DNA from: an uncultured Bacteroidota bacterium
GTDB lineage: Bacteria > Bacteroidota > Bacteroidia > UKL13-3
Assembly: GCA_903883965.1 (NCBI GenBank)
Contig: CAISCU010000025.1
Coordinates: 1 to 56,754 of the forward strand
DNA length: 56,754 nucleotides
Reading direction: 5' to 3'
A program made the translations under genes and the position numbers. The notes below the pieces were generated by a model that was given only the letters and a program-made list of their open reading frames with translations, searched no databases and had not been told where the DNA came from. Numbering within the stretch: position 1 is the first letter of the stretch; every line of letters starts with the position of its first letter. This document shows, piece after piece, positions 47,301 through 54,192 of this stretch.

Positions 47301-48540
47301 GGCATTTTATACATTTTCAAATTTGACAACCAATCAAATTATTCGTGTAACGTTTAAACCCATAGAAATTTCAATCAATTCAACTGCTGGAGCAAATGGA
47401 AATATCTCTAAAATGGGAATCACTAAATTGATTTATGGAGATTCCTTGCAAATAAATATAAATCCCAGTTATGGCTTCCAAATAGATAGTATTGCCATCA
47501 ACGGAATTAAAGTAGTTAATAGCACCACTTATTTGTTTAAAAATGTCCTTTCAAACCAAAGTATTTGGGCAACATTTAAACCTATACAAAGTACAATTTA
47601 TGCAAAATCTGGTATCAATGGCCAAATTAGTTCTTTAGGAAGCACTAGCATTTTGTACGGGAATTTTTTAAAATATTTTTTCATCCCCAACACAGGTTAC
47701 AAAGTGGACAGTGTTGTTGTCAACGGCATCAAAGTAGATTCAACTACCAGCTATACATTTGCTAATGTAATAACAGACCAAAGCATACGGGTTACATTTA
47801 CGCCCATTGTTTACACAATCAATACCCAAAGCAACTCAAATGGAACTACCAACCCTTCAGGTAATATCAATGTGAATTATGGAAGCAATCAAAGAATCAC
47901 AATTATTCCTAATGCAGGTTATTATGCAGACAGTGTATTGGTAGATGACATTCCAGTAGATTCAATAACGGGTTATACGTTTTCAAATGTTACAACCAAT
48001 CATACCCTAAGGGTTGTATTCAAGATGAAATACAACAATCCGAATTATACCAACAATTCAACTTCCACCAACAATTCAAGCAATCAGTTGATAGCTTACC
48101 AAGCCTACGCCAGAAACAATGCAGGAGCTAGTTTAAACAACAAAAGCATTCAAGTTAAATTCAGTTTGCTAACAGATTCTATTAATGGTTCAGTCGTTTA
48201 TGCTGAAAGCCATAGCTTAAGCACCAATGCAATGGGCTTGTTTACAGCTGAAATTGGGAATGGGAATCCAATACAAGGTACTTGGCAAAATATCAATTGG
48301 TCAGGTTCTAAGAAATATTTGAAAACAGAAATTGACTTCGGCAGTGGATGGGTAAACATGGGAACCCAACAATTGTTGGCGGTGCCTTATGCCATTCATT
48401 CAAATACATCAAGTAAATCACAAACACTTGAAAACGCAAATTTGCCTGTTTTCAATACCAATGCAGCTGCCACCAATGCAGGTTTGTTGCCTGGGCAGTT
48501 GTATAGAACCACTACGGGTGACTTGAAAGTGGTGTATTAA
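44383..48540 (+). CDS. giant exported protein with 13 InlB-B-like repeats
   Basis: The 1385-residue protein has a signal peptide (LLFLLLFICLSIVTTHAQ). A globular N-terminal domain of about 230 residues comes next, then 13 tandem repeats of about 74 residues (residues 254-1217). The repeat consensus runs NGQISP...YGxSxRYTFTPNxGYxVDSVxVNG ... SYTFxNVxxNQxIRVTFKPI, matching the divergent InlB B-repeat class of surface adhesion modules. The C-terminal region (about 1230-1340) is the YQAYARN...LLAVPYAIH module that forms the N-terminus of neighbouring proteins. No T9SS tail is present. It is probably an elongated surface or secreted adhesin. It heads an eight-gene run. Confidence 0.82.
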   Translation: MKLKLLFLLLFICLSIVTTHAQSFECRVENETFSPSDTSYYFDVKLYAKAPTTTWEYATGTYYINMNSAFRNAGTIIASIVASTSELNAFQAPTSVSYNATNNYITIAAKTPPGAGAGTIITQAGLRLIRMRLKNTLAFSTTAAPNLAFRWATPNTGISAYVASVNTPIASTTVNAGQAFCFTPNYWNGTTWNKGTPDNSTDAVIFAGTYTGSLTARTLTINNGTTYNQAGGNLVLTYPIRNFGTFNSTGTVNFLIQSQSDANGSITPSGNYYTGTDSIHQFVFTPNTGYLIDSVLVNGILVDSTSSYTFKNVNANQTIRVTFKPVQYNIYAQTGSNGQISSPGNTIWSYGNTLRYTFMPNTGYLVDSVIVNNTKVDSLWGYSFSNLSSNQTIRVTFKPIQVSINAQSGLNGQINPSGNSTLAYGDSIRYTFTPNYGYELDSLIVNGIKISNNSSYTFKNVLSNQSIQVTFKPIQTLIFTDFGANGQINPVGMTIRTLTYGNSLRFVFNPNTGYLVDSVIVNGNKIDSLLGYTFSNIITSQSIRVTFKPIQITINAIAVSKGQISPIGSSNLIYGNTLRYVITPITGYIVDSVFVNGIKVDSVISYTFSNVISNQSIRVTFKPIEISINSSAGANGNISKTGTSKLIYGDSLRINFTSNYGYTIDSIIINGIKVVTNSSYLFMNILVNQNLRVTFKPIEINIITDQVSNGLISPSGITKLIYGNSIRYTFIPSTGYKVDSVYINFLKVDSLLGYTFSNVITDQIIRVKYKPIEISINSSSGINGSISKVGSTKLIYGDSIRYNFTPNYGYELDSLIINGIKVANSSSYTFKNVLSNQTIHVTFKLVQVTINAQAGINGQINPSGNSTLTYGDSIRYSFTPNIGYELDSLIINGIKVTNSGSYIFKNLLGNQTIRVTFKRIQVTINAMVGNNGQISPIGTSNLTYGNTLRYVITPNTGYMVDSVSVNGIKTDSLAFYTFSNLTTNQIIRVTFKPIEISINSTAGANGNISKMGITKLIYGDSLQININPSYGFQIDSIAINGIKVVNSTTYLFKNVLSNQSIWATFKPIQSTIYAKSGINGQISSLGSTSILYGNFLKYFFIPNTGYKVDSVVVNGIKVDSTTSYTFANVITDQSIRVTFTPIVYTINTQSNSNGTTNPSGNINVNYGSNQRITIIPNAGYYADSVLVDDIPVDSITGYTFSNVTTNHTLRVVFKMKYNNPNYTNNSTSTNNSSNQLIAYQAYARNNAGASLNNKSIQVKFSLLTDSINGSVVYAESHSLSTNAMGLFTAEIGNGNPIQGTWQNINWSGSKKYLKTEIDFGSGWVNMGTQQLLAVPYAIHSNTSSKSQTLENANLPVFNTNAAATNAGLLPGQLYRTTTGDLKVVY
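45142..48033 (+). repeat. 13 tandem coding repeats of about 222 bases
   Basis: Each unit encodes one InlB-B-like module. Units 3 and 8, 5 and 10, 6 and 11, and 7 and 12 resemble each other more than their neighbours, which suggests that a block of five units (about 1.1 kb) was duplicated. Confidence 0.85.
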
Positions 48541-48566
48541 TCTTTAAAAAAATATTCAAAAATTAT

Positions 48567-49031
48567 ATGAAAAAACTACTCTTTATTGTATGCGTATTGG
48601 CTGGTTTTAGCTATGCCAAAGCTCAAGCCCCACAAGGGTTTTCTTACCAAGCAGCTGTTAGAAATGCTTCAGGTACACCTTTAGTAAATACTCCTGTTAA
48701 GGTTCGTTTCAGTATTTTAGATAGCTCGGCAAATGGGCCCGTGGTGTATAAAGAAACCCATACCACAACTACCAATGCGGGTGGTTTGTTCAATGTGAAT
48801 GTAGGCTTGGGCACAGCCAATACAGGCACCTTGTCTGGTGTAAACTGGGGAACCAATTCCAAATTTTTACAGGTAGAAATTGACACCACTGCAACGGGTA
48901 ACAATTATACCAATATAGGCGTACAACAATTGATGAGTGTGCCGTATTCCTTGTTTTCGGGCAATAGCGCTAACACCAATACCAAAGGTTCCAATGCCAA
49001 TACCTTAATTTATTTGTCTGATGGCTTCTAA
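48567..49031 (+). CDS. small exported protein made of one Bacteroidota N-terminal module
   Basis: The 154-residue protein has a signal peptide ending near KAQA and then only the module APQGFSYQAAVRN ... LMSVPYSLFSG, followed by a short tail. The same module opens the proteins at 52319 and 53765 and closes the one at 44383. In longer relatives it precedes a variable functional domain, so this gene may be a shortened member, although its stop is clean. Function is unknown; an envelope-attachment or assembly module is possible. It lies 26 bases after the giant repeat gene. Confidence 0.75.
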   Translation: MKKLLFIVCVLAGFSYAKAQAPQGFSYQAAVRNASGTPLVNTPVKVRFSILDSSANGPVVYKETHTTTTNAGGLFNVNVGLGTANTGTLSGVNWGTNSKFLQVEIDTTATGNNYTNIGVQQLMSVPYSLFSGNSANTNTKGSNANTLIYLSDGF

Positions 49032-49041
49032 TCTTTATAGT

Positions 49042-49461
49042 ATGAAAAAAATAAGTCTACTTGCATTTGTATTCATGGCATTGAATTCATTTGGGCAAGG
49101 CAATTTGCAATTTAATCAGGTGTTGACATACACGGGTACTGTTACGGGAACTCAACTTTCGACTACCTATACAGTTCCAAGTGGTAAAATTTGGAAGATA
49201 AAATATTGTTCAGATTCACGAGTTGGTTCATGTGGAGGTTACAATATCTGGACTGGTATTGGATATGGAATATATATAAACTCAATTTGGACAATTGTTA
49301 GTTCAAATAATGCTTTGAATGATCTTTATTTAAAATCAGGAGATACAATCTATTTTGGTTATGGCAAACATCCAGATCCTTTAAATAATTGCCCAGGTGG
49401 TATAGTATCTATGGCATACGATTACCTCATCTCAATTGTAGAATTCAATATCATTCCTTAA
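49042..49461 (+). CDS. small exported protein, paralogue 1 of 3
   Basis: The 139-residue protein has a signal peptide (MKKISLLAFVFMALNSFGQ). It shares with the next two genes the pattern GNLQFNQV near the mature N-terminus, a VPSGKIWKI segment, a KSGD segment and the ending ISIVEFNIIP. I do not recognise the family. It appears to be a compact beta protein. The ATG at 49042 directly opens the signal peptide; a longer frame would overlap the preceding gene. Confidence 0.72.
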   Translation: MKKISLLAFVFMALNSFGQGNLQFNQVLTYTGTVTGTQLSTTYTVPSGKIWKIKYCSDSRVGSCGGYNIWTGIGYGIYINSIWTIVSSNNALNDLYLKSGDTIYFGYGKHPDPLNNCPGGIVSMAYDYLISIVEFNIIP

Positions 49462-49471
49462 TAAAAAATAG

Positions 49472-49831
49472 ATGAAAAAAATATTCACGATAGTCTTGCT
49501 GTTGTTTTCAATAGCAACTTTTGCACAAGGCAATTTGCAATTTAATCAAGTCAAATCATTTACTGGAAATGGATATACATATGCAAATTTGGATACAGTT
49601 CCAAAGGGAAAAGTATGGAAAATTGAAAGTATGGGGTTTAGTAAATCAAATAATTATATGACAATAAATGGAACTCAATATTTAAATTTTTCAGATCCTT
49701 ATTTTTTAGGAAATAGTATTATTAATAGCCAAACCATAAAAGAAACTATATGGTTAAAATCAGGTGATGTATTAGGATGGAATGGATACTCTTATGTAAT
49801 TACACTCATTGAATACAATATCATCCCTTAA
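49472..49831 (+). CDS. small exported protein, paralogue 2 of 3
   Basis: The 119-residue protein is the shortest of the three tandem paralogues. It has a signal peptide (MKKIFTIVLLLFSIATFAQ), GNLQFNQVKSF, VPKGKVWKIE, LKSGDVLGW and the ending ITLIEYNIIP. The middle section between VWKIE and LKSGD is shorter than in its neighbours. Function is unknown. Confidence 0.72.
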   Translation: MKKIFTIVLLLFSIATFAQGNLQFNQVKSFTGNGYTYANLDTVPKGKVWKIESMGFSKSNNYMTINGTQYLNFSDPYFLGNSIINSQTIKETIWLKSGDVLGWNGYSYVITLIEYNIIP

Positions 49832-49842
49832 TTAAAAAACTT

Positions 49843-50289
49843 ATGAAAAAAATATTCATGATAGCCTTGCTGTTATTTTCAATGGCAAGCTATGCGCAAG
49901 GCAATTTACAGTTCAATCAAGTGCTCACTTATTCAGGAACACTCAATTGTGGGCAGGCCTCACCAACCTGGACAGTGCCTGCTGGTAAAGTTTGGAAGAT
50001 TGAATACAGGACTACTGTATCTGGTAATACAAATTATGATAACAATTCTTTATCTGGACCTTATGGTCCTTTTTTTAGTTTAAATGGAACAAAATTAACA
50101 GACAAATTAATACCATCAAGCGTTACTCCTTATCAAGCATATGGTGTAACTCCTAATCAGTTTCAACCATTGTGGTTAAAATCGAATGACCAAATTCAAT
50201 TTAGTTTAAATGGTTTTAATACTGATTGTGGTGATTACAAAAAATACAACTACGCCATTTCAATTTTAGAATACAATATCATCCCTTAA
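49843..50289 (+). CDS. small exported protein, paralogue 3 of 3
   Basis: The 148-residue protein has the same layout as the two genes before it: a signal peptide (MKKIFMIALLLFSMASYAQ), GNLQFNQVLTY, VPAGKVWKIEY, LKSNDQIQF and ISILEYNIIP. Its signal peptide region is nearly identical in DNA to that of paralogue 2, so these two are the younger duplication. The variable middle part suggests a shared scaffold with differing surfaces. Function is unknown. Confidence 0.72.
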   Translation: MKKIFMIALLLFSMASYAQGNLQFNQVLTYSGTLNCGQASPTWTVPAGKVWKIEYRTTVSGNTNYDNNSLSGPYGPFFSLNGTKLTDKLIPSSVTPYQAYGVTPNQFQPLWLKSNDQIQFSLNGFNTDCGDYKKYNYAISILEYNIIP

Positions 50290-50299
50290 AATTTAGTTT

Positions 50300-52300
50300 A
50301 TGAAAAAAATACAACTCCTACTCCTCCTACTCGCAACAGCCAGTATGAGCATTGCCCAAAGCCTTACCCACTCTGCAATTGTGAGTGCAGGGGGCAGTGT
50401 CAAGAACAGCAATTTTGAAATCAATTATTCCATAGGTCAAGCTTTTACTGCCACCCTGAGCAATAACAGTTTCAACCTGACCCAAGGTTTTCAGCAACCC
50501 AATTTTTCATTGAGTATCAGCATTGTTTCTGATAGCAATGGTACTTGTAGCCCAAGTAATTCAGTAGCAGTGGCACAAGGCGGAAGCCAAACCATTACTT
50601 TCAGCCCTAACTCAGGTTACTGGATAGACAGTGTCATTGTAAATGGCATAAAAGTTCCTACAGCTAGTTCTTATACCTTTAGCAATGTAACAAGCAACCA
50701 AACTATTAGAGTCACTTATAGGAGTTTGGCGGCGGCGCTAGCCGCCGCCAATATCTGCGCCAACGACACTACAGTAGCAACGGTAAACTTACCTGCCACA
50801 AGCCTTGTAAGAGCCACTACCTATTATTCAAATATTTATTTGTTTAACCAAAACAATACAAACAATGCGTACAAGTACAATGTGAATGATAGAAAATACA
50901 CAGCCATTGCAGACAAACCTAGCCCATGTGTTGAATGTGGCGTAGCAGAAGCCAATGGCAAAGTTTATTGCTTCAATACCAATGGCACAACCCAAGCTTA
51001 TGATATTGCTAGCAATACTTGGCAAACACAAACAAACCAACTTAGCAGTTCATCAAGCAGTGTATATGCAGCAAGCATCAACAACAAAGTATATGTATTA
51101 GGTATTAATGCTAACAACCAAAATACCTTTACCCAATACAACCCTCAAAACAATACATACAGCACACAAGCTACCCCGAGCCAACAAACCAGCCAAAGCA
51201 GATTGGTAGCCTATAACAATTTCATCTATAAAATTGGAGGCATCAATACAACAACCAATGCTACCAGCACAGCAGTTGAGGTGTATAACCCAAGCAACAA
51301 TACTTGGACCAACTTACCTGATTTACCAGAAGCACTCAGCCATATAGGAGCTACCAATTATGACAATAAATTGTATGTATTTGGAGGCAAAAAAAGCACA
51401 GCAATTAATTCAAGCAATTCAAACAAGGTATATGTGTTTGACATTGCAGGCAATACCTGGTATGTACAAAGCAATACACTCAATTTCCAAAGAGCAAACA
51501 TAGAGGCCAAAACAGCCAATGGCTTGGTGTATTTATTTGGAGGAACAGATACATCAAATACTACCATAAACCAAGCCAACAGATACTTCTGCAAAGACCA
51601 ATTGTGTACCTGCAAATGGGCAGAATATGTGTGCAATGGGGTATCGAGTGACAACCCATGTCCAACCAGCAGCTTATTCAGACCCGGCACAGTATTTTGT
51701 AATGGCTATGCTACCAAAGTTGTAGAAGTAACCAATCCCATTACCGGTAAAACTTGGATGGATAGAAACTTAGGTGCGTCAAGAGCAGCTACCAGCAGTA
51801 CCGATACATTGGCCTATGGAGATTTGTACCAATGGGGCCGAGGTGCTGATGGGCATCAATGCAGGAATTCATCTACTACAACCACTCTGAGTTCAACCGA
51901 TCAACCAGGGCATGGAAATTTTATTTTAAATTCAAATAGTCCAAATGATTGGCGAACACCACAAAATGACAATTTGTGGCAGGGGGTAAACGGAATTAAC
52001 AATCCTTGTCCATTTGGGTTTAGAATTCCCTCAATTATAGAACTTGAAAACGAAAGATTAAGTTGGTCATTAAATAATACTGCAGGAGCTTTTTTATCTA
52101 CACTGAAAATTTCAAAGGCCGGCCATAAAAGTATATGGAATGGAGCATTAACTAACGTAGGAAGCTATTCCGTTTTATGGTCAAGTAATATTAACCTTTC
52201 AACAAAGAATTCTTGGAGTTTAGTGATTGATGGATCAGATTCCGGGAAATTCAATTATGGAAGAGGATACGGTTTTTCAGTTCGTTGCATCAAAGACTAA
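50300..52300 (+). CDS. exported mosaic protein: InlB-B-like repeat, Kelch region, FISUMP domain
   Basis: The 666-residue protein has a signal peptide and an N-terminal segment common in Bacteroidota surface proteins (AIVSAGGSVKNSNFEINYSIGQ). One InlB-B-like repeat follows (about residues 73-147, VIVNGIKV ... NQTIRVTYR). A Kelch-type beta-propeller region comes next (YNPSNNTWTNLPDLPEA, LYVFGGKKS). The last 190 residues are a Fibrobacter succinogenes major paralogous (FISUMP) domain (KTWMDRNLG, YGDLYQWGRGADGHQ, final GFSVRCIKD). That domain has a C-type-lectin-like fold in related proteins. It is probably a ligand-binding surface protein. A GC-rich hairpin sits inside the gene at 50728-50749. 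Confidence 0.8.
   Translation: MKKIQLLLLLLATASMSIAQSLTHSAIVSAGGSVKNSNFEINYSIGQAFTATLSNNSFNLTQGFQQPNFSLSISIVSDSNGTCSPSNSVAVAQGGSQTITFSPNSGYWIDSVIVNGIKVPTASSYTFSNVTSNQTIRVTYRSLAAALAAANICANDTTVATVNLPATSLVRATTYYSNIYLFNQNNTNNAYKYNVNDRKYTAIADKPSPCVECGVAEANGKVYCFNTNGTTQAYDIASNTWQTQTNQLSSSSSSVYAASINNKVYVLGINANNQNTFTQYNPQNNTYSTQATPSQQTSQSRLVAYNNFIYKIGGINTTTNATSTAVEVYNPSNNTWTNLPDLPEALSHIGATNYDNKLYVFGGKKSTAINSSNSNKVYVFDIAGNTWYVQSNTLNFQRANIEAKTANGLVYLFGGTDTSNTTINQANRYFCKDQLCTCKWAEYVCNGVSSDNPCPTSSLFRPGTVFCNGYATKVVEVTNPITGKTWMDRNLGASRAATSSTDTLAYGDLYQWGRGADGHQCRNSSTTTTLSSTDQPGHGNFILNSNSPNDWRTPQNDNLWQGVNGINNPCPFGFRIPSIIELENERLSWSLNNTAGAFLSTLKISKAGHKSIWNGALTNVGSYSVLWSSNINLSTKNSWSLVIDGSDSGKFNYGRGYGFSVRCIKD
50728..50749. 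repeat. GC-rich hairpin inside a coding region
   Basis: GGCGGCGGC (50728-50736) pairs perfectly with GCCGCCGCC (50741-50749) across a GCTA loop. It encodes a run of Ala and Leu at the junction of the InlB-B-like repeat and the Kelch region, and its composition stands out sharply from the AT-rich gene. Confidence 0.75.
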
Positions 52301-52318
52301 CTCTATAAATATCTACCA

Positions 52319-52746
52319 ATGAAAAAATATTCAATCCTTTTCTGCTTGTTCTTACAACTGGCAATGGCCTTTGCCCAAGCACCCGAAAAAATGAGCTACC
52401 AAGCGGTGGTTCGCAACAACAACAATGTGCTGGTAAGCAACCATGCAGTAGGCATGCGCATCAGCATATTGCAAGGCTCCGCAACAGGCACTGCAGTTTA
52501 TACTGAAACCCAAACACCCACTACCAATGCCAATGGTTTAATCGCCATAGAAATTGGAACAGGAACAGTGGTTACAGGCAGCTTCACCAATATTGATTGG
52601 GCCAACGGTCCTTATTTTGTCAAAACAGAAACCGACCCTAATGGCGGTACAAATTATACCCTAACTGCAAGCAACCAATTGTTGAGTGTGCCGTATGCGT
52701 TGTATGCGAAAACGGCTGGGAATGCTGGAAGTGGTTTGCCAAGTGG
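52319..52746 (+). repeat. direct repeat, copy 1 of a duplicated gene start
   Basis: This 428-base stretch covers the signal peptide and N-terminal module. It aligns without gaps to 53765-54192, differing at scattered, mostly silent positions. After it the two genes diverge completely. Confidence 0.9.
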
Positions 52747-53746
52747 TGCGCAACAAGGACAATCTTTAACTATGTGTGATGGATTAGTAGTATGGACAAC
52801 AGGAGGTTTATGCCCAGCTAAAATTATTGGGTTCAACTGTGCAGATACGGTTCATACTGGTGCTTTGGTTATAAACCAAACTACAGGAACCGCAACAACA
52901 ATAGTTACCTATAATGGAGGCAATGGAGGTATTTATACTTCACAAAGTATAGCATCAACAGGCGTAACAGGCTTAACAGCAACCTTTGCTGCAGGTACCT
53001 TAAACAGTGGCAATGGAACGCTTTCATTCACTATAACAGGTACACCCACAACAACGGGTATTGCTAATTTTACCATTACCCTTTCGGGAAAAACTTGTAC
53101 CCTAAGCAGAACGGTATTGGCAACACCTACATTTGCAACCAATTCTGTTTTTTGTAATGGAACACCCACAGCAGTTATAAATGTAACCAACCCAATCACA
53201 GGCAAAACTTGGATGGACAGAAACCTAGGAGCTACCCAAGCCGCTGCCAGCAGCACGGATGCTGCAGCTTATGGAGACTTGTACCAATGGGGTAGAGGCG
53301 CAGATGGGCACCAATGCAGAAATTCAGGTACAACCAGTACCTTGAGTAGCACAGACCAACCTACCCATGCCAATTTTATATTAGCTCCTAATAGCCTTTA
53401 TGATTGGAGAACACCACAAAACGACAATTTGTGGCAAGGGGTTAACGGAGTCAATAACCCTTGCCCAACCGGCTACCGCTTGCCTACTAATACTGAATTG
53501 GATGACGAAAGAACCAGTTGGTCTCAGAACAACAGTACAGGCGCTTTTGGCTCACCCTTAAAATTCCCTATGGCTGGCTACCGTAACAGCTATGATGGGT
53601 CGCTCCGTGTGGGTAGCAATGGCTACTATTGGAGCAGTGCAGTGTTTGGTACCAGTTCTTGGTCCCTGTACTTCTACAGTGGCTATGCCTTCATGGACAT
53701 CAGCGGCAGGGCTTACGGCTTCTCGGTCCGCTGCATCAAAGACTAA
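52319..53746 (+). CDS. exported FISUMP-domain protein with variable-region-like C-terminus
   Basis: The 475-residue protein has a signal peptide, the Bacteroidota N-terminal module (MSYQAVVRNNNN ... LLSVPYALYA, to about residue 135) and a linker beta domain with TLSFTITGTPTTTG. A FISUMP domain follows (about 295-475) with KTWMDRNLGATQ, YGDLYQWGRGADGHQ and final GFSVRCIKD. Residues 420-475 are encoded by DNA poorer in A than the rest, with many TAC, TTC, GAC, ATC, AGC and GGC codons. This is a composition expected after A-directed mutagenesis of AAC codons. It is probably a surface binding protein. The first 428 bases are nearly repeated in the next gene. Confidence 0.8.
   Translation: MKKYSILFCLFLQLAMAFAQAPEKMSYQAVVRNNNNVLVSNHAVGMRISILQGSATGTAVYTETQTPTTNANGLIAIEIGTGTVVTGSFTNIDWANGPYFVKTETDPNGGTNYTLTASNQLLSVPYALYAKTAGNAGSGLPSGAQQGQSLTMCDGLVVWTTGGLCPAKIIGFNCADTVHTGALVINQTTGTATTIVTYNGGNGGIYTSQSIASTGVTGLTATFAAGTLNSGNGTLSFTITGTPTTTGIANFTITLSGKTCTLSRTVLATPTFATNSVFCNGTPTAVINVTNPITGKTWMDRNLGATQAAASSTDAAAYGDLYQWGRGADGHQCRNSGTTSTLSSTDQPTHANFILAPNSLYDWRTPQNDNLWQGVNGVNNPCPTGYRLPTNTELDDERTSWSQNNSTGAFGSPLKFPMAGYRNSYDGSLRVGSNGYYWSSAVFGTSSWSLYFYSGYAFMDISGRAYGFSVRCIKD
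53576..53743 (+). other. candidate variable region of a diversity-generating retroelement
   Basis: In these 168 bases I count 31 A (about 18 percent), well below the surrounding AT-rich sequence. The segment encodes the end of the FISUMP domain, the ligand-binding part in C-type-lectin folds, and has a run of codons ending in C that can all arise from AAC by changes at A. It ends in a GC-rich CGGTCCGCTGC segment. The paralogue at 50300 lacks this composition. No reverse transcriptase or template is in the window. Confidence 0.4.
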
Positions 53747-53764
53747 CTCATTAAAACACTTTCA

Positions 53765-54192
53765 ATGAAAAAATATTCAATCCTATTCTGCTTGTTTTTG
53801 CAACTGGCAATGGCCTTTGCCCAAGCACCTGAAAAAATGAGTTATCAAGCGGTGGTTCGCAACAACAACAATGTGCTGGTCAGCAACCATGCGGTGGGCA
53901 TGCGCATCAGCATTTTACAAGGTTCCGCAACAGGCACTGCTGTTTATACTGAAATCCAAACACCTACCACCAATGCCAATGGTTTAATTGCCATTGAAAT
54001 TGGAACAGGCACGGTTGTCACAGGAACCTTTGCCAATATTGATTGGGCCAATGGCCCTTTCTTTGTCAAAACAGAAACTGACCCCAATGGCGGTACTGCT
54101 TATACTTTAACTAGCAGCAACCAGTTGTTGAGTGTGCCTTATGCGTTGTATGCGAAAACAGCAGGGAATGCTGGAAGTGGTTTGCCAAGTGG
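53765..54192 (+). repeat. direct repeat, copy 2 of a duplicated gene start
   Basis: This is the partner of 52319-52746, of equal length and in frame. The copies are 1446 bases apart. Confidence 0.9.

Noticed and set aside
44383-48540. Giant repeat gene as an assembly artefact from collapsed or expanded repeats
   Set aside because: Units differ from each other at many positions and keep one open frame, which an assembly artefact would not produce. The exact array length could still be wrong.
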